NCBI RefSeq assembly: GCF_002929375.1
Contig: NZ_PJIP01000006.1
Location: 182,709 to 246,708, forward strand
Direction: 5' to 3'
Origin: Arthrobacter sp. DWC3
GTDB taxonomy: Bacteria; Actinomycetota; Actinomycetes; Actinomycetales; Micrococcaceae
Length of the DNA stretch: 64,000 nt
Shown here piece after piece: positions 25,904 through 34,130 of this stretch; within the stretch, counting starts at the first letter, position 1; each line of letters opens with the position of its first letter. The position numbers were made by a program, and so were the translations under genes. Below the pieces are notes generated by a model that saw only the letters and a program-made list of their open reading frames with translations, searched no databases and had not been told where the DNA came from.

Positions 25904-25932
25904 AGCTTAGTCCCACGCATTTTTGCTGTCAA
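25904..25932 (-). promoter_or_regulatory. Consensus promoter of the formamide operon
   Basis: On the minus strand TTGACA (25932-25927) and TAAGCT (25909-25904) are separated by exactly 17 nt. Transcription from about 25897 would give a leader of about 110 nt before amiS, long enough to contain both candidate ANTAR hairpins. Confidence 0.75.
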
Positions 25933-26007
25933 CGATGCGCGACCCGTCGGGCATTCGCATATGACACATCCGATGATCCGCGGACGGACACCCGCCCGCT
26001 TGCGCGA

Positions 26008-27375
26008 TCACGACCGGCTACGCCCGACCGCCCTGTTCCCCGTGGCCCCCGTGACCATCCACCGGTCGTCGCGCACGCGCCACCCCAGCGTTCCGGCCCG
26101 CGCGAGCATGTAGCCGACGCCGAATGCGAGCCAGAGCCACACGATCCCCTCTCCACCGGTCAGGTCCGCCCGGCCCACGAGGACCAGCAACGGCAGGTAC
26201 GCGACGAGGTTCACGACCCCTGCGAGCGCCAGGTAGCGGGCGTCGCCCGCGCCGATCAGGACGCCGTCGAGCACGAACACGAAGCCGCAGACCGGCTGGG
26301 ACGCGGCGAGCACCCACAGCCCGGCGGCGAAGGCGGCCTGCACCGCGGGATCGGTGGTGAAGATCCACCCGATGAATGGCGCCACGGCGGCGAGCAGGCA
26401 CCCGGTGAGGACGCCGAAGCCCACGCCCCAGACGATCATCCGCCGTGTGAGGGCCCGGGCCAGCGGGCGGTTGCCGGCGCCGAGCTCCTTGCCGATGAGG
26501 GCCTGGGCGGCGATGGCCAGGGCGTCGAGCGCGAAGGCGAGGAAGGTGAAGACGGTCATGACGAGCTGGTGCGAGGCGAGGCTCAGGGAGCCTTGCGCGG
26601 TCGCGACGAACACCGTCGCGAGGATCGCCACGCGCAGGGACAGGGTCCGCAGCATGAGCCACGAGCCCACGCCCGCGGTGCTCCGGATGCCGCGCAGCGA
26701 CGGCGTCAGGGGCACCCGTTCCCGCCGGGAGGCGCGCACGATCAGCACGAGGTACACGGCTGCCATGCCCCATTGGGCGAGGCTCGTCCCGAGCGCGGAA
26801 CCGGCCACCGACATCCCGGCACCGTAGACGAGCAGGTAGTTGAGGACGATGTTGGCGCCGAACCCCGCCCCCGCGACGAGCAACGGCGTCCGGGTGTCCT
26901 GCAGACCGCGCAGCACGCCCGTGGCGGCGAGCACCACGAGCATGGCGGTGAGCCCGGGCATGGACCAGCGGAGGTAGTCGACGGCGAACGCGTGGACCTC
27001 GCCCTCGGCGCCGAGGAGGGACGCGAGCTGCGGTGCGGTGGCCCATCCTGCGGCGGAGAGCACGATCCCGAGCAGCACGGCGAGGCCCACGCCGTCGCGC
27101 CCGGCCGCGAGCGCCTCGGGGCGGCGGCCCGCACCGAGCAGGCGGGCGACGGCGGGGGTGGTCGAGTAGGCGAGGAAGACCATGAGCCCGACGGCGGTCT
27201 GCAGCACCGTGGACGCGAGGCCCACGCCGGCCAGTTCGTCGACGCCGAGGTGCCCCACGATCGCCGAGTCCGCGAGCAGGAAGAGGGGCTCGGCGATGAG
27301 GGCCCCCAGCGCCGGCACGGCGAGGCGGAGGATACTGCGGCTGAGCCGGCGATTGTCCGGCAGGGTCTGCTCCAC
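26008..27375 (-). CDS. MATE-family (DinF-like) efflux transporter
   Basis: This 455-residue protein has twelve predicted transmembrane helices in two six-helix MATE repeats (ILRLAVPALGALIAEPLFLL in helix 1; MLRTLSLRVAILATVFVATA opening the second half). DinF-type MATE proteins export drugs or toxic compounds against sodium or protons. The start is GTG at 27375 without a clear Shine-Dalgarno; TAGGCT lies about 6 nt upstream, so it may be leaderless. It is divergent from a small membrane gene at 27454. Confidence 0.9.
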   Translation of the reverse strand: MEQTLPDNRRLSRSILRLAVPALGALIAEPLFLLADSAIVGHLGVDELAGVGLASTVLQTAVGLMVFLAYSTTPAVARLLGAGRRPEALAAGRDGVGLAVLLGIVLSAAGWATAPQLASLLGAEGEVHAFAVDYLRWSMPGLTAMLVVLAATGVLRGLQDTRTPLLVAGAGFGANIVLNYLLVYGAGMSVAGSALGTSLAQWGMAAVYLVLIVRASRRERVPLTPSLRGIRSTAGVGSWLMLRTLSLRVAILATVFVATAQGSLSLASHQLVMTVFTFLAFALDALAIAAQALIGKELGAGNRPLARALTRRMIVWGVGFGVLTGCLLAAVAPFIGWIFTTDPAVQAAFAAGLWVLAASQPVCGFVFVLDGVLIGAGDARYLALAGVVNLVAYLPLLVLVGRADLTGGEGIVWLWLAFGVGYMLARAGTLGWRVRDDRWMVTGATGNRAVGRSRS

Positions 27376-27453
27376 CCGTCCAGCCTAGGCGCCGACCGGG
27401 TGGGCCTAAGCTGGAACGAGCCCGATCCGCGCACGAGGACCTCCAGGGGAGCC

Positions 27454-27810
27454 ATGAGAACCGGCATCAAGCAGTACCTCGCAGGACTCGTCCTGCTGTT
27501 CCTCAGCACGTTCTTCATCCCCCAGGCCGTCTCCGAGTTCGCGCGCGCGGAATCCTCGGGCCGTCCGGCGCCCGCCGAGGCGCCGGTGCTGCTCGCCGTC
27601 GGGCTCGTGATCGTCCTGGCCGCGGCGGCCTGCATCGGCTGGGGCTACTGGCTCACGCACCGCAGGGGTGCGCCGCGGAAGCCCAACCCGGAGGACGACC
27701 CCGACGAGCCCCTGCTCCGCCCCGGCTACGCGCCCGAGCCCTCCGCGCAGGACGCCTGGCGCGAGCACCCCCTGCGCAGGCCGGACCGGGGAGGGGACGG
27801 GCGCCCCTGA
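27454..27810 (+). CDS. Small two-helix membrane protein with acidic/proline-rich tail
   Basis: This 118-residue protein has helices at about 7-27 and 44-66 (VLLAVGLVIVLAAAACIGWG) and a long cytoplasmic tail rich in Pro, Asp and Arg. GGGGAG precedes the ATG. I do not recognise a named family, and nothing in the neighbourhood assigns a job. Confidence 0.7.
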   Translation: MRTGIKQYLAGLVLLFLSTFFIPQAVSEFARAESSGRPAPAEAPVLLAVGLVIVLAAAACIGWGYWLTHRRGAPRKPNPEDDPDEPLLRPGYAPEPSAQDAWREHPLRRPDRGGDGRP

Positions 27811-27845
27811 CGCCGTCCAGCCCCACGGAGTCCTGCGACTCCCGC

Positions 27846-27874
27846 TTGTCACCCGGTAGGCACCTTCCTAGAGT
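27846..27874 (+). promoter_or_regulatory. Promoter of the HtrA-like gene
   Basis: TTGTCA (27846-27851), a 17-nt spacer and TAGAGT (27869-27874) form a good promoter. The leader that follows can fold GCGACCG (27887-27893) with CGGTCGC (27904-27910). TCACCC at 27849-27854, overlapping the -35, matches a half site of the palindrome found near the MalT-like regulator, possibly by chance. Confidence 0.55.
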
Positions 27875-27951
27875 CGGTAGTGGCCGGCGACCGCAGCGGC
27901 CGTCGGTCGCGTCGCCGTCCGGGCACCTGCCCATCCCAGGAGGACCGAGCC

Positions 27952-29064
27952 ATGTTCCGCACCCGCATCCCCTCGTCACCCGTCGCCGTCACGGGCGTGG
28001 CGCTCCTGCTCCTGGCCACCGGCTGCACGGCCGACGGCGCCACCGATACCGCGACGAGCGCACCGGCGCAGGTGCAGGGCGAGGACGGCGCGTCGTCCGA
28101 CGCACCCTCCTCCGGCGCCTCGGCGTCGTCGGGCTCGTCCGGGTCCGGCTCCGGGGAGGGCGACATGAGCATCCCCGACATCGTCGACGCCGTGCAGCCG
28201 TCCGTGGTCACCATCTTCACCGAGGAAGGGCTCGGCAGCGGCGTCATCTATACCGAGGACGGCCTCATCCTCACCAACGAACACGTGATCCGCGGCAACG
28301 AGGACGTGGAGGTCGCGTTCGCCGACGGGCAGCGCGTGTCCGGGACGGTGGAGGCGGCGGACGCCGTCTCCGACCTGGCGCTCGTGCGCGCCGACCGCAC
28401 CGACCTGCCCGCGGCGACCTTCCAGTCGGGCCTGCCGCGCATCGGGGAGCTCGCCGTCGTCATCGGCTCGCCCCTCGGGTTCGAGAACACGGCGACCTCG
28501 GGCATCATCTCCGGCCTGCACCGCGAGATCCCGGGGTCGGCGTCGTCCAGCCAGTCGCTCGTGGACCTCATCCAGACGGACGCGGCCATCAGCCCGGGCA
28601 ACTCCGGCGGCGCCGTCGTCAACGGGCGCGGCGAGATCATCGGCATCAGCGAGGCCTACATCCCGCCCTCCCAGGGGGCCGTGGCGCTCGGCTTCGCGAT
28701 CCCCGCCCCCACCGCCACGGAAGTGGCCGAGGAGCTGCGCGAGGACGGGACGGCCGAGCACGCGTTCATGGGCCTGGCGCCGGGCGCCATCACCCCGCAG
28801 ATCGCCGAGCAGCTGAACCTGCGGGACACCACGGGCGTGGTGGTGCTGTCGGTGTCGCAGGGCGGGCCGGCCGACGACGCCGGCATCCGGCCGGGCGACA
28901 TCATCACGAGCATCGGGGACGACGAGCTGTCCGCCCCCGAGGACCTCCTGGCGGCGCTTCGTCAGCGCGACCCGGGCGAGACCGTGGCCGTCGAGACCCG
29001 GCGAGGGTCGGACACACGGACGGTGGACGTGGTGCTCACCGATCGGCCCGCGATCCAGGGCTGA
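27952..29064 (+). CDS. HtrA/DegP-like serine protease lipoprotein with PDZ domain
   Basis: This 370-residue protein has a lipoprotein signal (LLATGC, Cys25) and a long Ser/Gly/Ala-rich linker (about 26-70). The trypsin-like domain has the triad His111 (LTNEHVI), Asp141 (VSDLALV) and Ser218 (GNSGG). One PDZ domain follows at about 272-365. HtrA proteases degrade or refold damaged exported proteins. The lipid anchor and linker place it on the outer face of the plasma membrane, unlike transmembrane-anchored actinobacterial HtrAs. AGGAGG precedes the ATG. Confidence 0.92.
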   Translation: MFRTRIPSSPVAVTGVALLLLATGCTADGATDTATSAPAQVQGEDGASSDAPSSGASASSGSSGSGSGEGDMSIPDIVDAVQPSVVTIFTEEGLGSGVIYTEDGLILTNEHVIRGNEDVEVAFADGQRVSGTVEAADAVSDLALVRADRTDLPAATFQSGLPRIGELAVVIGSPLGFENTATSGIISGLHREIPGSASSSQSLVDLIQTDAAISPGNSGGAVVNGRGEIIGISEAYIPPSQGAVALGFAIPAPTATEVAEELREDGTAEHAFMGLAPGAITPQIAEQLNLRDTTGVVVLSVSQGGPADDAGIRPGDIITSIGDDELSAPEDLLAALRQRDPGETVAVETRRGSDTRTVDVVLTDRPAIQG

Positions 29065-29079
29065 CGCGGACCCCGCCCG

Positions 29080-29838
29080 CTACTCGAAGTGGGTCTTCGC
29101 CGGCCCCTGGCCGAGCGACTCCAGCACCGAGGCCGCGACGTCGCGGAGCTTGATGTTCCGGGCGCTGGAGGCCGCCTTGAGCATGGACATCGCGGTGTCC
29201 TGCGAGCACCGGTTCTGTCCCATGATCACGCCGGCGGCGAGGTCGATGGTGGTCCGGCTCTCCATGGCGGCCCGCATGTCCGCCCGGGCCTGGGTCAGGC
29301 CGGCGATCCGCACGGCGAGCCGGAGCGACGCTCCGACCTCGTCGGCGAACAGCTGAGCCGCCTCGATGGCCTGCTCCGTGAAGGCGTCGGCCAGCGGCGA
29401 GTAGAAGTTGAGGGCCGCCGTCGCCTCGCCCTCGAGGGGGATGGGCACCCCGAGCGCCGACTTCATGCCGTGGCTCGCGATGGCCCTGCTGTACTCGGGG
29501 AAGCGCTCCTCGGACTCGAAGTCGCAGACGTAGTGGACGGTGCCCAGGCGGGCGGCACGCAGGCACGGACCGTCGTTGTACCTGTACTGGACCTCGTCCA
29601 TCTTCTGGGCGTCGGGGCTGTTGCTGGCGACGGTGATCTTGCTCCGGTCACGCAGCAGGGTGATACCGCACAGGACCTCGTCGTCCTCGGCGGACAGGGT
29701 GTGCCCGGCCATGGTGACCAGCTTCGTCAGGAACTGCTCGACGTCGTCGCTGTCGAGGACCATGTCCTGCAGCAGGGCCGGGACCGGCTGACGGCCGTCG
29801 CTCTCGTGATGTGCCAACAGATGTACCTTTGCATCCAC
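29080..29838 (-). CDS. GAF and ANTAR domain-containing regulator
   Basis: This 252-residue protein is close in layout and sequence to the one at 6865. The GAF domain spans about 25-185 (DEVQYRYNDGPCLRAARLGT, SALGVPIPLEG) and the ANTAR domain about 195-248 (SRTTIDLAAGVIMGQNRCSQ). Both carry IDxAAGxIMGQNRCS, so they are recent paralogues and may share RNA targets. The start is uncertain: the GTG at 29838 abuts AGGGA, and the TTG seven codons later has AAAGG upstream. It is the ANTAR gene nearest to the formamide operon leader. Confidence 0.9.
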   Translation of the reverse strand: MDAKVHLLAHHESDGRQPVPALLQDMVLDSDDVEQFLTKLVTMAGHTLSAEDDEVLCGITLLRDRSKITVASNSPDAQKMDEVQYRYNDGPCLRAARLGTVHYVCDFESEERFPEYSRAIASHGMKSALGVPIPLEGEATAALNFYSPLADAFTEQAIEAAQLFADEVGASLRLAVRIAGLTQARADMRAAMESRTTIDLAAGVIMGQNRCSQDTAMSMLKAASSARNIKLRDVAASVLESLGQGPAKTHFE

Positions 29839-30087
29839 TCCCTGCCGGCACGCGCGATGCTGCGAGGAGAAGGTGGGAGCCGCCTGCTGCTAAACGACCT
29901 AGAGCATATTACCCAGAAGTCCGGGCATCTCCCGCCAGCACGGCATCGACTGTCAAGGCAACGGAACTTCCCGCACGGGCCCCTCCCGGTGCCGCCTGCG
30001 GCGCACACTGGATGCAGGCAGCAAATGGCCCGGACCTGTCCGCGGACTGATGTTGGCTACATCGATGTGCTTGCACGGACATGGGGC

Positions 30088-30123
30088 GTCGGTCAGGGGT
30101 CGAGCAGACGGCTCCTGACCGAC
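30088..30123 (-). terminator. Hairpin after the metallophosphoesterase gene
   Basis: GTCGGTCAGG (30088-30097) and CCTGACCGAC (30114-30123) make a perfect 10-bp stem with a 16-nt loop, starting 3 nt beyond the stop at 30127. There is no U-tract. Confidence 0.55.
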
Positions 30124-30126
30124 TGC

Positions 30127-30897
30127 TTATGTCCGGGCGGCGTCGAGCAGGCCCAGCCGCGCGTGCTGCCCCCGGTACACGGCCGTCCGCAGTTCGATCG
30201 CGTAGGCCTCGAGAGCCGGCATCCCGAGCTCCGCGGCGACGGCGATCTCAGCCTCGACGTCGTACGCCACCCGCACGAACTGGATGCCGAAGGGATCCGA
30301 CCGGCCGCCGTCGGGCTCCCCCTCCAGGATCACGTACGAGGCCTGCGGCTCGTCCAGCGGGTTGCCCACGCTGCCCACGTTCACGAGCGTCCTGCTCCGG
30401 TAGGTGGAGACGAAGGCGTCGTGGATGTCGCCGTAGCAGACCACGTCCGGTGCGGGCCCGTCCCCGGTCAGCTCCGTGGCCGCGAACATGCCGTCGAACT
30501 CGTCGTCGGTGTGCCGGGCATGCACGCGGTGGTAGACGCTCTTCGCCGAGGCGTGGAACATGCGGATGCGCCGGCCGCTGAGCGAGAGGTCATGGGACAG
30601 CGGGAGCGACTGCAGCCATCGGCGGTCCTCCGGGGTCAGTTCGCGGTGCCACCACCAGCCGGCGTCGTCGCGCCATTCCGGCGTCTCGCTCGGCAGGAAG
30701 TCGTCCCAGTTGCCGCGCACCGTGACGGCGCAGTGCAGGCGGCTCAGGCGGACGCACTCGGAGCCGCGCGGGCCCTTGCCCGCGACGTCGCCCAGGTTGT
30801 ACACGGTGGAGATGCCGCGGCGCCGCAAGTCCTCCAGCACCGCGGTGAAGGCGGTGACGTTCCCGTGGAGGTCGGAGATCACTGCGACGCGGTCCAT
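30127..30897 (-). CDS. Metallophosphoesterase
   Basis: This 256-residue calcineurin-like phosphoesterase carries all metal-binding motifs in order: ISDLHGN (Asp9, His11), NLGDVAGKGP, RGNWDD, FHASAKS and CYGDIHDAF, then NVGSVGNP. Such enzymes hydrolyse phosphomonoesters or phosphodiesters with two metal ions; substrates range from cyclic nucleotides to diadenosine tetraphosphate, and none can be chosen here. ATG 30897 is used, although a GTG immediately precedes it; there is no clear Shine-Dalgarno. The gene appears to stand alone. Confidence 0.9.
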   Translation of the reverse strand: MDRVAVISDLHGNVTAFTAVLEDLRRRGISTVYNLGDVAGKGPRGSECVRLSRLHCAVTVRGNWDDFLPSETPEWRDDAGWWWHRELTPEDRRWLQSLPLSHDLSLSGRRIRMFHASAKSVYHRVHARHTDDEFDGMFAATELTGDGPAPDVVCYGDIHDAFVSTYRSRTLVNVGSVGNPLDEPQASYVILEGEPDGGRSDPFGIQFVRVAYDVEAEIAVAAELGMPALEAYAIELRTAVYRGQHARLGLLDAART

Positions 30898-30999
30898 CAC
30901 GTCAGGCTATCCCAGTCCTGAACGGCCGGTCGCTCCATCGATGTCACACTCGAGACGAGCGCGAAGCCGTCCCACCCTCCCCCACCCGAAGGAAGCCCC

Positions 31000-31890
31000 A
31001 TGTCACAGACCATCGTCATCGCAGGAGCCACAGGGGATCTCGGCGAGCGCATCACCCGGGCACTGCTCGAGGAGGATGCCGAGGTGCGGGTGCTCACGAG
31101 GACCGCGAGCGATCCCGGCGCCTCCGACACGCTGCGCGCCCTCGGGGCGAAGATCCTGCCGGTGGACTACGCGGACGCCGAGGAACTGAAGAGCGCCGTC
31201 GGCGGGGCCGACGCCGTCGTCTCCGCGCTCAGCGGGCTGGCACCCGTCATCCTCGACAGCCAGACCCGGCTGCTGATGGCCGCGGTGGCCGCCGGCGTCC
31301 CCCGGTTCATCCCCTCGGACTACTCGCTCGATCACACCACCATCAAGGACCGGTCGAACCGGAACCTCCAGCTCCGGCGGGATTTCCGTACCATCCTCGA
31401 TGCCGCCCCCATCCGCGCCACCTCCGTGCTCAACGGAGCCTTCGCGGACATGCTGACGGGAGTGGCACCCCTGGTCCTGTTCGGGCGCAGGAGGGTCCTC
31501 TACTGGCACGACGCCGACCAGCCCATGGCCTTCACCACCAAGGACGACGTCGCGACCTACACCGCGCATGCCGCCCTCGACCGGGAGGCGCCGCGGTTCC
31601 TCCGGATCGCCGGGGACACCGTCTCCTCCCGGGACCTGGCCGCGATCATGACCGACATCAGCGGCGAGCAGTACCGCCTCCTCTATGCCGGGAGCATCGG
31701 CTCCCTGCGCCTCATGGCCCGCGCCGGGCAGGCACTCTCCGGGACCTCGGAGGACCTGTACCCCGCGTGGCAGGGCATGCAGTACTTCGGCAACATGTTC
31801 AGCGGGGACGGCGCCTTCCAGACGCTCGACAATGACAGGTACGGGTCCCGCGCGTGGACCTCCGCCCGCGAGGTGCTCGCGGACCGCTGA
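31000..31890 (+). CDS. NmrA-like NAD(P)-binding oxidoreductase
   Basis: This 296-residue atypical short-chain dehydrogenase starts with a Rossmann fold motif TIVIAGATGDLGERITRALL (GxxGxxG type). It has ADAVVSALSG after the second strand and RFIPSDYSLDH with the substrate-pocket Asp-Tyr typical of the NmrA/isoflavone-reductase-like group. It may be a reductase or a redox sensor; NmrA itself senses NADP without catalysis. GAAGGAAG precedes the ATG. The next gene is 68 bp downstream on the same strand. Confidence 0.85.
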   Translation: MSQTIVIAGATGDLGERITRALLEEDAEVRVLTRTASDPGASDTLRALGAKILPVDYADAEELKSAVGGADAVVSALSGLAPVILDSQTRLLMAAVAAGVPRFIPSDYSLDHTTIKDRSNRNLQLRRDFRTILDAAPIRATSVLNGAFADMLTGVAPLVLFGRRRVLYWHDADQPMAFTTKDDVATYTAHAALDREAPRFLRIAGDTVSSRDLAAIMTDISGEQYRLLYAGSIGSLRLMARAGQALSGTSEDLYPAWQGMQYFGNMFSGDGAFQTLDNDRYGSRAWTSAREVLADR

Positions 31891-31958
31891 CGCGGGCCGG
31901 ACGGCGGGCATCGCGGGTATCCTCGTGGTGCCAGGCCGCCGTCGACGAAGGGCAGTTC

Positions 31959-32759
31959 ATGCCGCACCAGCCACCGGCCGCCGCGCTCCCCCGCCCCACC
32001 GAGGCTGAGCTGACGGTGCGGCTTCGTGCTGCCGGCTGCGTGTTCGCGGAGGAGGAGGCCCGGCTGCTCGCGGGGACCGGGGCGCCCGCGGACGTGCTGG
32101 CCGCGATGGTCGACCAGCGGGTGGCGGGCCTCCCCCTCGAACACGTCCTGGGCTGGGTGGACTTCTGCGGGCTGCGCCTGGCGGTGGGACCGGGGGTCTT
32201 CGTGCCCCGCCAGCGGTCCGCCTTCCTCGTCGAGTGCGCGGCCCGGCTGACGCCGACGGGGACCACGGTCCTCGACCTCTGCTGCGGGTGCGGTGCCCTC
32301 GGTGCCGCGCTCGCCCACGAGGTGGGACACGTCAGCCTCCATGCCTCGGACATCTCGGGCACCGCCGTCGGGATCGCCCGGCGCAATCTCGCCGCCCTGG
32401 ACGCGGAACTCTACGTGGGGGACCTCTTCGAGCCGCTGCCCGCTGCGTTGCGGGGCGCCGTGGGGACGCTGCTCTGCAACACGCCCTACGTGCCGTCGTC
32501 GCGCCTGGCCACCCTGCCGCCCGAAGCCCGGGAGCACGAGCCCCTGGTCAGCCTCGACGGCGGGGAGGACGGACTGGAGCTGCAGCGGCGGGTGGCCCGG
32601 CAGGCCCGCGGGTGGCTGGCTCCGGGAGGGCACCTGCTGTTCGAGGTGGGCGACGACCAGGCGGAAGCCAGCGTCCGCCTCCTCACGGACGCCGGGTTGA
32701 CGGCCTGGTCGAGGAGCCGCGAGGACATCGGCGCGACCGTGGTGATCGGGAAGGCGTGA
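31959..32759 (+). CDS. Putative protein N5-glutamine methyltransferase (HemK/PrmC-like)
   Basis: This 266-residue class I methyltransferase has a helical N-terminal domain (RLLAGTGAPADVLAAMVDQR, GLPLEHVLGWVDFCGLRL), SAM motif I VLDLCCGCGALGAAL and the catalytic motif NTPYVPS in place of NPPY. This layout is that of PrmC-like enzymes that methylate the GGQ glutamine of release factors. The NTPY variant is found in a paralogous actinobacterial group whose substrate is not established. It could be co-transcribed with the NmrA-like gene. Confidence 0.85.
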   Translation: MPHQPPAAALPRPTEAELTVRLRAAGCVFAEEEARLLAGTGAPADVLAAMVDQRVAGLPLEHVLGWVDFCGLRLAVGPGVFVPRQRSAFLVECAARLTPTGTTVLDLCCGCGALGAALAHEVGHVSLHASDISGTAVGIARRNLAALDAELYVGDLFEPLPAALRGAVGTLLCNTPYVPSSRLATLPPEAREHEPLVSLDGGEDGLELQRRVARQARGWLAPGGHLLFEVGDDQAEASVRLLTDAGLTAWSRSREDIGATVVIGKA

Positions 32760-32768
32760 GGGCAGCGC

Positions 32769-33401
32769 TCAGGTGGCCGGGACGCCCAGTCTCGCCGCCA
32801 GGATCGGGACGCCGGGCCCGTGGAGCCCCTCCAGGCCCGCGGGCCGTCCCGAGCCCGCGACCAGCAGGGAGAGCACCGGGCCCTCCACCCGCTCGCCCCG
32901 CCCCACCGTGATCGCGGCATCCGTGGCCGAGAGTTCCAGGCCGGCCAGGCGTTTCCTGCCGCCCGAGAGGGCGTCCCCCGCCAGGTACTCCAGCGCGCTG
33001 TGCACGCCGGGCGGCAGGGGCGGGCGCGGGAGGCCGAGGGGCCGCCGGATGTCCTCGCCGTGGACCATGATCTCGACCAGGCGCGTCACGAAGGGCCCGG
33101 GCGGCGTCGCCGTACTGGTGATCGTCGCCCGGAACCGCTCCAGGGTCTCCGCGGGCGTGCTCCCGCGGTAGGCGGCCACCTCCCGGGCGTTCGCCCGGTC
33201 GAAGTCGAACCGTGACCGCAGGAACGAGACCCAGAAACTCCGCCGGGTGGTCGCCGCGGATCCGGCCAGGTGCGCGACGACGTCGTGCACCTCCCACCCC
33301 TCGCACAGCGACGGCGTGGCCCACTGCCGGTCGGTCAGCGCCGCGAGGTCCTCGGCGAGCGCCCGCCGCTCCTGGTGCACCGCGTGCCAGTCGTCCTTCA
33401 T
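32769..33401 (-). CDS. Maleylpyruvate isomerase-family (mycothiol-dependent type) protein
   Basis: This 210-residue protein has an N-terminal DinB-like four-helix bundle typical of the TIGR03083/mycothiol maleylpyruvate isomerase family: LAALTDRQWATPSLCEGWEV followed by HDVVAHLAG, with a later metal-type EIMVHGEDIRR. In this family, histidines in the bundle bind metal and mycothiol. Most members are of unknown function and only a few are true isomerases, so no reaction is assigned. GGAAGGACGG precedes the start. It is divergent from the GyrI-like gene. Confidence 0.82.
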   Translation of the reverse strand: MKDDWHAVHQERRALAEDLAALTDRQWATPSLCEGWEVHDVVAHLAGSAATTRRSFWVSFLRSRFDFDRANAREVAAYRGSTPAETLERFRATITSTATPPGPFVTRLVEIMVHGEDIRRPLGLPRPPLPPGVHSALEYLAGDALSGGRKRLAGLELSATDAAITVGRGERVEGPVLSLLVAGSGRPAGLEGLHGPGVPILAARLGVPAT

Positions 33402-33494
33402 CGTCCCGTCCTTCCGCCGCTCCGCCTGCTGCCACTCTTCAGACGGCGCGGGAGTTCTGGAATCATCGGCAGCGGAGGCGAGGGAGGCCCACCG

Positions 33495-34118
33495 ATGAAG
33501 CCCGACTTCAAGAAGCAGATCAGCACCTACACCGCACCGCGGGGGCGGTTCGAGCTGGTGACGGTCCCGGTGCTGCAGTTCCTCATGATCGACGGGCACG
33601 GCGACCCCAACGCGTCGGACGCCTACCGGGACGCCGTCACCACGATCTACCCCGTCGCCTACGCCCTGAAATTTCTCAGCAAGGGCGACCTCGGGCGCGA
33701 CTACACCGTGATGCCGCTCGAGGCGCTCTGGTGGTCGGAGGACATGGCCTCCTTCACGTCCGCCCGGGACGCGTCTCAGTGGGACTGGACGGTGATGATC
33801 ATGGTCCCGGAGTGGACCACGCCGGACCAGTTCGGGACCGCACGCCGGACCGTCGCCCGGAAGGGCGGCGCACCGGCACTCGATGCGCTCCGCCTCGAGA
33901 CGCTCGACGAGGGCCTCGCCGTCCAGACCCTCCACGTGGGCGCGTACCACACGGAGGGCCCCGTGCTCGCGGCGCTGCACGGCGAGTTCCTCCCCTCCCA
34001 CGCGCTGCGGGAGACCGGGAAGCACCACGAGGTGTACCTCAGCGATGCACGGCGCACCGCGCCCGAGAAGCTGCGGACCATCCTCCGTCAGCCCGTGGTG
34101 CGGGCGACTCCCCGGTAG
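33495..34118 (+). CDS. GyrI-like small-molecule-binding domain protein
   Basis: This 207-residue protein is a stand-alone GyrI-like domain without a helix-turn-helix. It begins DFKKQISTYTAPRGRFELVT, has LQFLMIDGHGDPNASDAYRD and ends with EKLRTILRQPVVRA, the typical ends of this family. GyrI-like domains bind hydrophobic or cationic ligands and some hydrolyse cyclopropanoid toxins; the ligand here is unknown. GGGAGG precedes the ATG. Its stop is 12 bp from the convergent nagB stop. Confidence 0.85.
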   Translation: MKPDFKKQISTYTAPRGRFELVTVPVLQFLMIDGHGDPNASDAYRDAVTTIYPVAYALKFLSKGDLGRDYTVMPLEALWWSEDMASFTSARDASQWDWTVMIMVPEWTTPDQFGTARRTVARKGGAPALDALRLETLDEGLAVQTLHVGAYHTEGPVLAALHGEFLPSHALRETGKHHEVYLSDARRTAPEKLRTILRQPVVRATPR

Positions 34119-34130
34119 ACGACGCCGGCG

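Noticed and set aside
29839-30087. Further ANTAR target hairpins in the gap upstream of the GAF-ANTAR gene at 29838
   Set aside because: I found no pair of adjacent stems with six-base A1/G4 loops; only weak, isolated stems and a possible -10 (TAATAT) on the minus strand.
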